The position numbers were made by a program, and so were the translations under genes. The notes beneath the pieces are model-generated. The model was not told the origin of the DNA. It ran no database searches and was given only the letters and a program-made list of their open reading frames with translations. Shown piece after piece: positions 11,386 to 24,629 of a DNA stretch of 64,000 bases (position 1 is the stretch's first letter; each line of letters begins with the position of its first letter). The stretch comes from Sindora glabra (lineage: Eukaryota; Streptophyta; Magnoliopsida; Fabales; Fabaceae), in assembly GCA_020226215.1 (NCBI GenBank), contig CM035226.1, positions 63,573,455 through 63,637,454 on the forward strand, given 5' to 3'.

Positions 11386-14300
11386 ATTATTATAGCACTA
11401 CTAGATACCAAAAGGAGCAAAAGTTTAATATGAAATTCGAATGAATTTAAATTGATAAAAATGAAATTAAAGTTAGATAAATAACAAGAAAATGAAGAAA
11501 AATTAAAAAATGTTATTGAAAAAGGCCTTTCACCAACTAGAGTGGGAAAAACTCCTTTGGCATTTTATAAGCTCATAGATCTCGAAAAGTTACATAGAAT
11601 AAAAAAATTCACCCAAAACGAACAACCGAACATAAAGTTATAATTATTCAAAATTTTGAGTTCAATTAACACATTTCTGACTTGGTGGACCATGCCAAAC
11701 TTAAATTTTCTTGTTTTTTATCAAAAAATCATGGGAAGGTGAATAAAAATAAGTAGTCATATGCAAAAATTGGTTAACTAATCATAAAGTTATGTCTTTC
11801 TGAAGTTCTTGATTTATAATTATATTCTTATAATTAAAAAAGGGTATTTTAAGAATATAATAGTAATAATTCATAAAATTGGCACCTATTTGATATAAGA
11901 TTAGTGTTAGTACCTTGTTAAAAAGAAGTTTAGGAAACAACACTACAGTCCAATTTGCCTATTTAAATTTAAGTTAAACACAAATAAAAGTTAAAACCAA
12001 TTATTTGTAGAAATATCAAAATAGTTTGAATCTAATGGATTGATTTAAAATTGGTATAAGTTTGCTTGACTTAAGATTGAAATTGGTATGAAAAATGGTA
12101 AGAGTGTCTTGACTTAGTAGGAGATTGAAACTTATTAACCTAATTTGATAAGAAATTGGAACTAATTAGTGTAAGCCTATCAAGCTATTGTATTAACCTA
12201 TTAGCTTGATAATAGTGATAATATAAAATAAGTAATATAAGATATAAAATTAATTAATTAAGTATATGTGTATATGTATGTGTGTGTATATGTATATATA
12301 TTAAAATTATATATTTTAAAATAATATTTAATATTAAAATTAATGAGATTATATTTTTAATATTGTCAACATATATTTAAAAATTTATTAAAATAAAAAA
12401 CCAAACACACACGTTTCTATCCCATAAATTTTCATTAATTTTATAATAAATTAATCTTTATTGTTTACAATTTTACTTAATTTGCAATTAAATTTTTATA
12501 TTTATTTTTTACTATTAAATAAAGTTTCTGTTAAATTTATATTTAATTCTATTAGTAACTGACACATGTAAACAGTGGTTCAATTCATGTAATATATTAT
12601 GTATATATTATGTATCCAAATTTATATTATGTATATATGATGATAATATATATTGGAAAGAAAATGGGGATGAAACATATTTTTGCAATGTCCCATGGAC
12701 CGAAATATTAAAAAAAATTCATAAATTACTTAGAGTAGACAAAAAAAATTTGGAAAAGATGGACTATCGTTCAACGAAGGAGGTGAAATTTAGATATATT
12801 CATATATTATGATTTATAAAGTTATTTAGTAAAATATTTATACCAATTTTATTTACAAATAGTGAGATTTTTCTAAATTAAACCCTGTGATTTTTACCTT
12901 TATACTTGAGATTTTCTATGCAGAAAATAATATATGTTAATTTATTTTCTTACAATTTTAATACCAATCCTATCTAAAATTAATAATAGCAGTGATAATA
13001 TATTCCATCAAAGCTGAACTAAAATTTTTTAAAAATTTTAAAAATTTTATATTAAAGTTGCAATTTATAAATTAAAAAATTCAAATAAATTTTTTTAATT
13101 CTATCAAAAGTTTGAAATGTGATTTTTAAATAATATTTTGTATCAAAATCATCTTGTTATTTGTATTTATTATTTTTTAAATATAATTTCATTTTATCCA
13201 AAAAATAAAAAATTTATTTAAAATAATAATTATACTTATAATAATATTAAAATTTAATTAAATTTTATTATTAATTTAATATTGATACTTAAAATATAAT
13301 AAATTATAAAATTTATCTAATAAATATTGATTTGGGATGAATGACTGAAATTAATATTATAGGAAACTAGTATGACTCTAGACCAATGAAAGAGCCGCCT
13401 AACATGGTAAAACGGGCAACTTTTACCTATTAAAATATTCTAATTTAGCCTGATCGGCATGCTTTGACGGGTCAAATTAGCCACCGCTACTGCCTCATAA
13501 ATCAAAGGACCCATATTGGATTGCGACACATACTGGGTTATTAGTTGCTTCCTAGTCGGCTGCTTTCCTGCGTTCTGTGTGGTATTTCTCATGCTTAAGT
13601 ATATATACTATGGGCTTTCTTTTTCTTCTTTTGTGATTGATTTTTTTTTTTTGTGGATTCTACTGTTGGTTGTCAAAAGTGCGGAAATTCCGCTAGCTTT
13701 TTTTCCAAAAAGTAAAGAAAATTAAGAATTGGACAGATTACTACATTCTACAGTGAAGACAATACTATTAATTTTTCTAGAAACTTGCAATGATATGTAC
13801 ATATCACTTAATTTTTTTAGATTAATCGCTAGCAATGAAATTCAAACTTTAAATATGAAAATTGGATGGTTTAAAATAATGAAACATACCCGTTGAAGTT
13901 GAAACAATCCAAAGGATTGAAATTCAGCTAGCTCGAGAAAGCTCTCAATTATTCCTTATTAATATATGATATTAATGCAGATTTGTGTTGTATGAATGGC
14001 CAGTCGTGCATATAATGCACCACAAAATGATTAAATAATATCACAAGTTTAAAATTTAAATATGGTAAACAAGGTACTAATCTATTAGGTTAGTGAATTT
14101 GTCCTAACAATTATCTTGAATTAGTTAGAGTTAAAATGTAATAGTACTGATAGCACGAAAAATGAAAGGTGTTGCTTGAATAAAATCTAAGATATTATGG
14201 ATGTGTTTGGAAGTATTTTTATTTTCTATTTTTAAAAATTGTTCCTTAAAGTTGTTTTTTGAAAAAAAAATTAAAACAATTTCGGAATTCATGAATAGAT

Positions 14301-14642
14301 GATGTTTGGTAAAGTGAATAAATAAAAGTTTCATTTAATTAAAAAATTGTTATCAAAAATAAAAAATAAATTTAAAAAAATATCTAAAACTTATTATTAT
14401 TTTTTCGTTTTTAAAACAAGAGTTTCAAGAATAGTTTTTTAAAAATAAATTTTAAAAATAATTTGTCAAAAAGAAATTTTTATTTTTAAAAACAAGAGAG
14501 AAATTATTTTTTTAAAAATGATAAATGAATAGACCTTATGTTTCGATATTTGAATATTTCTTTCCGACTCAACTATTTAATGCTTGTTTTTTCCTTCTCT
14601 TTTTCAACGCAGCTTTGAGAATCCATGGCCATGAGAAGTACT
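11386..14642. other. intergenic DNA, no gene recognised
   Basis: AT-rich. A somewhat more GC-rich patch at 13,360-13,720 contains a 69-codon plus-strand open frame that looks hydrophobic but matches no family I know. Around 14,190-14,520, runs of TTTTTAAAAA-type sequence next to GTGTTTGG resemble an eroded MITE, without clear ends. Confidence 0.4.
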
Positions 14643-14651
14643 GCCTGAAAG
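14643..14651. repeat. left 9 bp target-site duplication GCCTGAAAG
   Basis: Identical to 25,642-25,650 and directly abuts the left TIR, which begins GG. Nine bases is the standard duplication length of Mutator-superfamily transposition. Confidence 0.92.
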
Positions 14652-14760
14652 GGTTAAAGTATCAAATTATGATTTTTTTGAAAATTTATTTTTATTTTAC
14701 TGTTGTTCGAAAATATATTATCAAAATACGCGCAAGGGGTGGAGGCACCAGGGGATGGCG
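14652..14760. repeat. left terminal inverted repeat of the MULE
   Basis: Aligns with the reverse complement of 25,540-25,641. The first 21 positions match at 13, and the inner part is better conserved around TTTTAC, GTTGTTCGAAAA and TATCAAAATACGC. Just inside it lie short blocks with GGAGGCACC and GGCGC, counterparts of the palindromes at the right end. Confidence 0.85.
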
Positions 14761-14831
14761 TTCGCAGGGGAGGAGGCACCACTGGAGAGCTTGAGGGCGC
14801 TGTTCAAAATGGCACCCTCATTGCAATTTTT

Positions 14832-15010
14832 CACAATTTTTCTTAAAAATTTTTAAAAATAAATAATGTGTGATTGTGACTAAAAAATTTTTTTAAAAAA
14901 AATTTAAAAATAAATAATGTGTGCTTGTGACTCAAAATAATTTTTTTAAAAAAATTAAAAATAAATAACATGTGATTGTGACTCAAAATAAAATTTTAAA
15001 AATAAATGAC
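14832..15010. repeat. 51 bp tandem repeat, about 3.3 copies
   Basis: The block AAATAATGTGTGATTGTGAC recurs at 14,861, 14,912 (one change) and 14,963 (a few changes), exactly 51 bases apart. A partial copy follows. It lies inside the MULE between the left TIR and the nested element. Confidence 0.85.
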
Positions 15011-15660
15011 TAATTTCATAATTATATTTGATATCATTAAGAAATTTTTTATTCCACTTTGATATTTAATACATAAATTTATTATAAGAATTAAATAAGA
15101 AAATAGCTAATAATAATAATATATTTAATAAAAATAATAAATATTTAGTAAATAATTGAATATTATTAAAATAAAATGTAAGATCAATAAATAATAATTA
15201 CATTATTTATATTAATGTCTCTTAAAATTTGATCCCATGACACTTAATATTTATCATTTTTTCAGAATTATATAATTCCACCGTCCGGAATTATATTATT
15301 ACAAGTAATTATTTAATACGTTATTAGACATAAGCAAATTTATTGGATTATTCGATAATATTCTTTATATACGAAGTTGAAGATTGTTAAAAATGAAAAG
15401 AAATATAACGAAATAAATGTTTCTTTGTATTTTGTATTTATTCTGATAATAATCTTGCTACTTTGTATTTATTTTAATAAAATTATTTTTATTTTGTAAC
15501 AAAATAAATACGAAATGATGAAGTTGAAGATAATTGAAATTTTAAAAAAATGTGATTATTTCGTTGCAATAATCTTTTCATTTTGTAATGAAATTAAGAT
15601 TATAACATGAATTAATTCCTTTTTATTTCGTCACAATTACAAAATATTTTGGCAATGAGA

Positions 15661-16193
15661 GGCAAAAGTACCGATTTACTATTTTTTTAGAAACTAATAT
15701 TTGTTTTACTGTTCCTTTAAAACATTTTATCAAAATACGCACAGCAGCGGAGAGATGTCAAATGGCATGCCGAGGGACGCTAGACGAAATGGCGCCATTG
15801 GCGCTTAAGGGAAGGGACGACAAGCGATATGAAGATAACATTTATTAATTTATTTTAATATTATTTAATTATTTTAACATGGTAAATAAATAAAAGAATA
15901 GATAATTATAATAATAGTGAAAATAAAAAAATTATAATGTTAGTTAATAATTTTGGGAGATGTCATTATCATTACTTTTATAAAAAAAACTAAATATTCT
16001 AATTATTTTAAAGTCTATTATTTTCTATTATTTATATGTTAACTTAAAATTTGGGAGATGTGCCTCGACCGCCCTCGGAGGTGCCATTTGGTTTGGCATC
16101 TCTCCGCCGCTGAGCGTATTTTGGTAAAGTATTATGAAAAATAGGTAAAACGAAAAATAGTTTCTAAAAAAATAGTACTTCGATACTTTTGCC
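15661..16193. mobile_element. nested 533 bp non-autonomous MULE of the same TIR family
   Basis: The left end reads GGCAAAAGTACCGATTTACT. The reverse complement of the right end reads GGCAAAAGTATCGAAGTACT. Both continue with TTTTTTTAGAAACTA and reach ATCAAAATACGC or ACCAAAATACGC about 80 bases in. Then come GGAGAGATG and GGCGCC/GGTGCC blocks. The flanks CAATGAGA and CAACGAGA differ at one base and are a likely 8 bp target duplication. Its ends resemble those of the surrounding MULE, so it may have been mobilised by a related transposase. It codes for nothing. Confidence 0.82.
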
Positions 16194-16474
16194 CAACGAG
16201 ATGTGGAACATGGAATAATCCTTATCATTAGAAAAAAATAAACAGCCATTGTTTTAAAAAATTTGTAATTAATCTATGTTTGTTAATAATTTATAATAAT
16301 TAAAGTTATGAAAATAAAATACCAGAGGAGAGAATAAAACTCTAGTTAATTGCATATATTTGATGTGTTATATGAGAATTGAATTAATTGTGTGTTTATG
16401 AGAAGAATTGGTAATTAAAATCGATATAAGTACTCACGCAAGAAGGTAAAAATGTCGTAATAATCAAAATCATC

Positions 16475-18995
16475 CTAAATGTTGATGTTTGGCAATAAAA
16501 TAGTAAGATAGATGTGCATGAATATATAATAAACATGAAAAAGAACGCTAATGTTTACTAGGTGATGTCCAGTCCCACATCTAGGATCGGTAATGTGACG
16601 GCCATATCTATTAACCCTCTGCGCAGACTTGGAAGTCACATCTCTAGTGTCTGTGGCTCCTCTACCTCGAGCTCCCGCTCTACCTCTGTCTCTGGCTCTT
16701 GCTCTGCCTCCACCTCTACCTCTATTGGCAAGCACTAAGTCATCTGTCATCATGCCACCAAGTATTGATCCCTAATCCTGAGTATGTAGATCAAATGCAG
16801 GACGATATGGCTGTGATGGACCAGCATCACCAGAAGGGAAGACATGGAATGATAATAAAACTCCTGGTATATGTGGAAATGCCTGGAATGAGGATGGAAC
16901 ACCAGGAGTAAACTGATACATTTGGGATGATGACGGACCATATAATGCAGCCGGGAACATGGTGGAGGATGAATGATCATCAGGTGCAGTAGGGTACATA
17001 TGAGATGAGCCAGTCATATCAGGCATCATCATCATGGTCTCCTGGGCAGTCGATGGCGGAGTCTGTTGCACTGTCGAAGTGGACGGAACATCACCCTGCG
17101 ACGCAGGTCGTGGAGCAGTGCGACGACGTCGATGAGAACGAGGCTGATCATGGTCACTCTCTGCAGGGTTTGGGATATGATGGGCATGAGGAGCTGGCTC
17201 CACATGTGAGTCAATAATCAAATGATCAACTTCCTGAATGGCATGAAGGATGGAGTCCGTCGTTGATCTAAGTGCATCAAGGGTGAACCTAGACTGCTCC
17301 TTAGGTGTAGTAAAGTCCTGTAGTGTGGACACCTCATCTTCCTGTGCAAATTTTTGACATTAAAGTTAGTTACAAAACTAATGCACGGGAAGAAAATCAT
17401 ACATAAAAAACTAGCACGCAATATTACCACATGGTCTAGGCTCCCCCAACGGGTGTAATAAATCGCCTAGTAACCCGTTTGTACCATGCCATGTACTTGG
17501 ACCGTGGGCCTAGGACTAGTCGTGTGGTCGGCTTGGCGACAGCGCACAAGTGTCGTCGGATATCCCAGAGTGCAATGTATGGATGATGGCAGATGTGTCA
17601 CTCCTTATCATGCTGACCGAATAAGTGAAGGCAATGGACCTCCGCCACTTACTTTAGTGGCTCAGGAATAGGTTAGCATAGTCCAAATTGCCGCAGAACT
17701 CTATCTGGCTGGTGCCACTCGATAATCTGAAAGTGAATGAGTGGTACCATTATTATCCACATGTCACTCCCGTCAAAACAATACTGAGGAAGTGATGCAG
17801 TGACCACCTCAGTGTACGGGATCCAGGTGATCTGAAATTACACATTTATATTGTCATTTAAATGTGACAATCAAATGGATGAAAGATTGAAATAAAAATA
17901 GACATTAGCCCTTGCATACCTGGTCGAGGTGAAGACGGTCCAGCGTGTATCTATAATAGGGTAGGCTGTGTGCCGGACTCTCTTGGAACGTCTTTTGATA
18001 GTGCCACCTACCAAGTACAATGCATAAGTTAAACAACTTAAAAGTCAACTTAAATACAAGTGTAAATTGAAAAATTTTCTAACCTACGGGCTAGGGGGCC
18101 AATCCCTGTATCCCCCTCTAGTATGTTTGCAACGGTAATCACAGGGGCGATAATGGGAAATCTATCCCATGCCCACAGCTGCAGTAGTAGGCAACACCCT
18201 CCTATCTCCCTGTAATCTAGAGCAGTGGCCTTACATAGCTCTCTGTACAAATAGGCCAAGCAAGCAGATCCCCAACTGTACGTCCCAGCCTCATGGAAGT
18301 CTCCGAGTAAGGTTAAGTGCATGAGGTGGACATATGTGCCGGAGTGGTCTGGAAATAACATCCCACCAATGAGACGCAGAATGTAGGCCCGAGTGAATCT
18401 CTGCACTATCACCTCATCCGCATCATCTGGAAGATGAGTGAAATGCCTCTTCAACCAACTCATCCTCAATCGCCCCCCTCTGCTTACATTCTCGTTCACC
18501 GGTAACTGAAGTCCCAGATACTCCTCTATCAGGGCTCCCCATCCCTACATAGTGGGCCCCGTCAATGGGTAGGCCGAGCTGAAAGGCAACATCTTACAAT
18601 GTAATACTCGTCTCTCCCTGTGGCATGTGAAAGGTGTGTGTCTTCGGCCTCCACCTCTCTACAAAAGCACTGATTAACTGATGGTCGATTGGCACAAACT
18701 CGTACATCGCAAGGTCGTAAAAACCTACCTCTCGTAACAAGGGAACAATCAACTCCGGCGACTGCTGGTGATGATAGTGATGAGCCCATCGAATCCTCAC
18801 CACACGGTCAGGCTGCAAAAGAAAAAGATTAATAATTATTGTATCTGATAATATAGAAAATGTTCAACTAACTTTAAGATTTGACTATTTCCATACATGG
18901 CCTGCCCAAATGGGCTGGGATATGTGTGAGTCCTGAGCGGTCAACAGTGAAGGATCCCGTAGTCCAGGATCAATGCGTCGGGAAGTGGATGCCAT
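16475..18995 (-). pseudogene. plant mobile domain (PMD, MAIN/MAIL-like) gene of the MULE, broken
   Basis: Reading on the minus strand, exon 1 is 18,995-18,897 (opens MASTSRRIDPG, a typical start in this family). Exon 2 is 18,812-18,084, exon 3 18,007-17,920, exon 4 17,831-17,428 and the last exon 17,341-16,475. Most junctions are GT/AG in phase; the last is uncertain. Recognisable PMD blocks include FVERWRPKTHTFHMPQGE, RAYILRLIGGMLF, YSWGSACLAYLYREL, LLQLWAWDRFP, YYRYTLDRLHLDQ and WHQPDRVLRQFG. The C-terminal part is low complexity with an RGRG/RARARDRG-rich tail. Breaks: stops at 18,594-18,596, 18,545-18,547, 17,673-17,675, 17,649-17,651, 17,598-17,600, 17,436-17,438 and 16,772-16,774, and a one-base gain in the C run at 18,557-18,560. 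PMD proteins in Arabidopsis work with a PP7-type phosphatase in silencing and meristem maintenance. The role of TE-borne copies is unknown to me. Confidence 0.85.
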
Positions 18996-19265
18996 CTGCC
19001 ATCATAAGAATTGCATTAGAATGGAATTTAAACACACACTAAGTTAACATACTTATGCAATTTAAGTACAAAGATCAACACAAGAATTTATAGCACTTGG
19101 ACGATTAAAGTAATTTGTTCACATTACTAGTAATGGGGTAACATATATATACATAATGACGTGCAATTCTACAATAATAAAAAAAAAAACACATCATCTG
19201 ATCGTTACACTTATGACATTGGTTAAAATACTTCATAACATATCTGCGAAAGTAAATAATCAAAA

Positions 19266-22039
19266 TCAACGTGAGGAAGGGCCTTCATCTCCATGTAGAA
19301 GTGGGCAGCGCCTACGATTATGACCTTCCATCTTACAATGACTGCATTTTTGCCTGGTACCACTCTCCTGAGGCCAATCCATCTCATTTCTGATTCGTGT
19401 TGACCTCGGTCGTCCCTTTTCACGCAATCTTCCATAATTTGGAACTATGATAGGAAATGGAGGTAGGCTATTCCATTGCGACCACTCCCCGATTGGTCAC
19501 CATTTAGATTTGTAGCAATTAAGCAGGGTGTCAATTCTGTACACAGGATCAACGTATGGTTCCCATGATATGTTGACTGAGGCACAAGCAGCAATAATAT
19601 GAGTGCAAGGATACCTATATGCTTGGAATTGTCCACATTCACATTGCCCTTCGTCTAATAACACTTGGACGACCTTTCCATATGATCCCCTGGCCATATC
19701 AGGGCCCTCCACCACTTCAAACCTAGTTCCTTGTCTATTATAAGCACAAACGTGATAAGAAGAAGTATGTGATTGGATAGTCGCAAGCTCTTGTCTGAAT
19801 CTGCTCGAGTACATATGGCCTTGTTGTAGCTCAGCATGTGCTTCTTTTGCCCTTTCCACAAAGTACTTGACACATCTATAGTATGTTTGTTGAACAAGGC
19901 CTGTGATTGGTAACTTCCTTAATCCTTTGAAGAGGCCATTAATGCACTCTACTATGTAAGTCGTCATATGACCATATCTTCTTCCTTCATCATAAGCGAG
20001 CGTCCACTTCTCCATCGGAATAGAGGTTAACTTCTTGTGGATCTCCTCATTAACTTTGCTTAGGTTGTCCAATCTCTCCATGGCCTTTTCCCAATTAGGC
20101 TCATATGCTGAACAGAAAGAGATAAATAGGTTAACCGGGTTGAACTACTAGATACACAAATTTATAGATGAAAGGTTCAACAAAGAAGTTGTGCTATAAG
20201 GCGTACCAATCTTAAGGATAGCTTTCCTGACATTGTCATCCCTGCATTTCTTGCGAACGTTGCTGGCAATATGTCTGATACAATACCGATGAAAAGCATG
20301 AGGAAGCTGCCACCCTAGACCTTCGTTGGCTACAGCATCATTTATAGCTCGGTGCCGATCTAATATCAGGCATATTCGTTGCTAGTTCATAACATTTACC
20401 CGTAATAATGCCAAAAACCAACTCCAATTTTCATAGTTCTCCCTCTCAACAATAGCGAAGGCAAGAGGTACGGGATACTTGTTACCGTCCTGAGTGGCAG
20501 CAATCAGTAACACACCTCTGTACTTGCCATACAGAAACATTCCATTAACTTGTATGAATTGCTTGCAGTAAGGAAACGCGGCAATACATGGCTTGAAAGC
20601 CCAGAAAACTCGGTTGAAAACATGTTTTTGTGGATTAACACGGTTGTAAAATGTGACGAATTCTTCTGACTCTAACTTGAACAGAGCTTGGTCACAATAG
20701 CCTAAAATGTCCAACCATTTGGGGAGCACTTCATATGATTTATCCCAATCACCGTACACCTTCACAATTGCCTTCTATTTTGCCTTCCATGCTTTTCTAT
20801 ACGAAATTTTATACCCATATATGCCTTCCACCCTCTCTTGTATAAGCAAGATTGGAACATCTTGCTTCACTTTAATCATCTCTAGTATCAAGGAATTGAT
20901 ATACTCGAAGTCAAGACACTTGTGATCTTGTGTTAAGCTGGCATTAACACATGTGTGAAGCCCTGAAAATCTAGTTATTGTCCAAGTGTTAGAATTCTTC
21001 AGATTGGTTGCTCTAAGGCGGAATTTGCATTCTTCCCCATAATTATCACACTTCACACTCAATCTTCTACTATCTGATTCCTCCACGTAGTAACTATGAT
21101 GCCTTCTGATGTGGTAATGCTTGGTGGCAGCAATTAATGCCTCCTTGCAATCAAACTCTTGCCCAACCTATAAGTCCTTCATGTCGTAATCATAGCTTGG
21201 TCTCATTATTTTCAAAAATTCATTAGCATTCCTTATGGCATCCCAATCAATGTAAGAGAAGACAACAGCTTGAGGGACACCCAATGATGCCTATGCAGCA
21301 TTGTCACTCCTCACACATCGCGTTGCAACACTGTCTCTATGTGGAGTGGCACGTTCTTCATCATCAGTGTCACCTTCACCATCGCTACTGCAAGAAACCT
21401 CATTGTCTTCAAAACCAGACTCAAGGTGGGCATCCATGAATATAGGATCAGTGGATTCTTCCTCTACGACCGGTAAGGCACTTGTTAAACCCATCATGGT
21501 ATGTGATACATTCCTCGGGAAACACCTGTAACAGATGAGTCCAATGCAGGAGTATAACTATCAAAAATGTGGAACTCGATCCCACCTGTATAAGGAAGGC
21601 CTTCACGCACCATCGAACAACTAGTGCTAATGTGAGCTGTTGGATCTACAGGTGGTCTAGTTATTGAGACTCTTTCTTATGAGCCCAGGTTGCCAGTGTG
21701 CAGTTCGGATGTGATCACCTCCACGTACAATTCCATTGCTGTCATTGTCGGATGTTGTTCGTAGCTTACTATGGCACATGCCAAGTCTTCATCGTCGTCC
21801 AATTTGTATGCCATATATTGGGCCTCTGTTTGATGCTGTGGAAACCTGTAGACAATTTTCCCCACAGCTTGATCTTGGTGAAGCTTCAGTCGGCCATGAA
21901 TCCTCTCCCGCAAAACATCCATAGTGCTGCATCCTCTCAATTTCAATGCCTTGGGGGGAGGTCCATCATACATTACCCCCATTAATCCCTCAATCATTGT
22001 ACCATTTGAATATATAAAAGCAATTAAACTTTTCTTCAT
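19266..22039 (-). pseudogene. MuDR-type Mutator transposase, broken
   Basis: The start chosen is the ATG at 22,039, 14 bases after a good acceptor (TTTTGCAG). Domains in order: an N-terminal PB1-like region (IVYRFP, YVEV), an acidic linker, the MuDR DNA-binding domain (21,167-20,775, with CDNYGEECKFRLRA), and the MULE DDE core. The core includes YGKYRGVLLIAATQDGN, PLAFAIVERENYENW and LILDRHRAI. After it comes an SWIM zinc finger (CECGQFQAYRYPCTH) and a closing CCHC knuckle (CSHCKMEGHNRRRC). A 99 bp GT/AG intron lies at 20,206-20,108. Breaks: stops at 21,677, 21,291, 21,168, 20,775, 20,382 and 19,497 (lower coordinate of each), and a frameshift between 21,679 and 21,497. The first catalytic aspartate position reads Asn (VNGMFL, codon 20,544-20,546) where the family has VDG or IDG. 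The enzyme would be inactive even without the stops. Confidence 0.92.
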
Positions 22040-22999
22040 CTTATTAGTTTTAGCTGCAAAACACTCACTGCACCCGCACAACTAACACACATTATCATAT
22101 ACAATTTATGTTCTTATAAACGAATGAACTATTATTTAATATTACAAGTAAAAATGAACGGAATGTATTTATCTAATAGTACGTGAGAATTTACCCGCAC
22201 AGGCCTAACCTATTCCGACACTTACAAGCAGGCATTTTTTCCCAACAAATTTTTAAGCTATTTTTACACTCATTCGTAATTTTTCATATTTAATACATTT
22301 TTAATGTTAATTTGCAAGTGTGATTTAAATAATTTAATTTTAATTTTTCTTTTTTTTGCATAATTTTTGATGTAGTATAAATAAATTATTACAAAAAAAA
22401 AATTTATATTTGAAACAATAATTTCAATTTTCGCTTACTTGTACACAATTGAGAAAAAGCTTAATTTTTAAATATTATTGCATAACAATTTTTCTTATAT
22501 AACAAACATATCACATAATAGGATAATTTTTTCCGGCCAACTAAATGTTATTTCTTTTCTAAAACTAATATAATATTCGGCTATATAATCTTATCTATAA
22601 TTTACTTTATCTTTTTCAATTGTCAATTTTTTTTTATTCTGCACAAATTATACTAATTGAATTGATTAACTTTTTCAATACATACCATTTTTTATTTTCA
22701 CGATAATTTTCTCCCTTCCCACCTATTACTAAATAGCAACCACAATTATTTACACACTATTATTTGTATTTATTTATGATTACAGTCATGAATTCTTTTT
22801 TACATACACTGACTTCGTGTAATACATATATTACAGTACCTCCACATATATTTTAATGCTTTCTGAATAATCCTATGTATAGCATAATTTTTCTGAGTAC
22901 GTTTATTATTCCTGCATTTTTAATATCTACTATTTAAATAGAAATATATTCATATTTTCAATAACAATTTTCTATTTTTTAAAACTTCTGGTTACCTCC

Positions 23000-23380
23000 A
23001 CATATCCTAAAATTTTATAACTCTATACCTCTCTTATGATATATTAAAATTTCACATCAAAAAATTTTCAAAATATAACTTTCACCTAGGTTCTAAAACC
23101 TATATTAGAACACCTTTCTTTATTTCGTTTGTTCTTCTTTTAATAGCACAACCTATCACAGTACATATAAGTTCCTACAAATTTTTCATAAATCATAATT
23201 TCACATCTTAAATCATAATTTCACACCCTAAACCATAATAATCAATATAAAATAAAAAAACTCATATTATTATTATCATAATATTCTAAACAAATTTCTC
23301 TACTAAAATAAAAGATATTTTCATGATGACTAATAAAAATTATAATATAAGCACAAAATTTATAAAAATACTAAACGGTA
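23000..23380. repeat. diverged duplicate of the 24.5-24.8 kb segment
   Basis: Motifs follow the same order as at 24,500-24,830: TTTCACCTA, ACACYTTTCTTTAT, TTCTTCTTTTAA, ACAACCTATCACAG, CATATAA, ATCATAATTTCACA, ATAATCAATATAAAATAAA, ACTAATAAAAATTATAATAT and TTATAAAAATACTAA. It is an older copy of the repeat that later expanded in tandem. Confidence 0.65.
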
Positions 23381-24629
23381 AGTACTAGGGAAAACAAACA
23401 GAAAAAAGCCTCTGCATGAAAGAAAATTTTGTTAGATATTTTAATAACTTTAATCTCTAAGTAAAAATTATTAGATATTATTGTATCATTAAAAAAATTA
23501 TGCAAAAATCATGCTAAAATAAATATATTTTGCAAGACAATATATTAAAGGAATAATTTTTTTTAGAGAATTAATTTTTATTCTTAAATACTTTTATTAA
23601 GACTGGAATATATAATTAATCCTTATCAATTAACGCTTTTCATAACATTAATTTTTTTAAATAAAATATTTGATAATTAAAAATAATTAGTTGTCAAAAA
23701 ATTATATTGTATTATATTTATATTATTCAATATATTGCATTTGAACTTTTAATAGAATGATTAAAAAAATAAAGAAGAAAAAATTAAACAAAGTAGCTGA
23801 AATGAAGAAAAATTAATGTACGAACTGTAAACCCTTGGAGAAGTCTTAGTTGATGTATTTTAAATTTAAAACATAATATTTATAAATTATTATCAACAAA
23901 AATTTCAAAAAAATTATATAAATAAAATTTAATTTAATTACTAAGTATTTTTTTAAAAAATATAATATGAAATTAATTATTTTTTTAATAAAATGTATAT
24001 TAAAGCTTTAATTTTATTAAAATATTATAATAAGCTAAAAAATTATAACTTATTATATTTATGTTAATTAATGATGTTGATATTTTAAATCATAAACAAT
24101 ACGAGTAGATATAAAAATATTACAGTAGAGTAAATAGGAAATAAACAATACGAACGGTATAAAGTAATAAAAAAATTGATTGTATAATAAATGAATTTAT
24201 TAAATGAATTATATAATTTATATGGAATACATTTATAATAAAAAAATTGATATATCTTATTGCTAAAAAATATTAATATATATGGTTTAAATACCATGAG
24301 TTAACAAAAAAGAATAACAAAAATGTACAATAAAAAGGATAAAATAAATAGAAATAATACATAAAATATCAAGTCTTTACAAAATACCCTCAATTGATAT
24401 TCACTTATTTTGACATATATTCCTTTAAAATTAACCTAGAAATATTGATCAATAGGATAATATACTCTCGTAATAATCAACATATAATAAAAATAATCTT
24501 ATTTTTATCATATCCTATATCCTAAAAAATTTTATATTTTAAAAATATCTAAACATAATTTTTACCTAAATCGTAAATTTTATTTTTATACACTTTTCTT
24601 TATCCCCTTTACTCTTCTTTTAAAATCAC

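Noticed and set aside
16028..16249. A 73-codon minus-strand frame over the right end of the nested element
   Set aside because: It translates TIR and flanking sequence; no domain and no support from other copies.
16699..17217. Plus-strand open frames opposite the last exon of the PMD gene
   Set aside because: The minus strand in this interval carries the recognisable PMD C-terminal region; the plus-strand frames have no domain and arise from its skewed composition.
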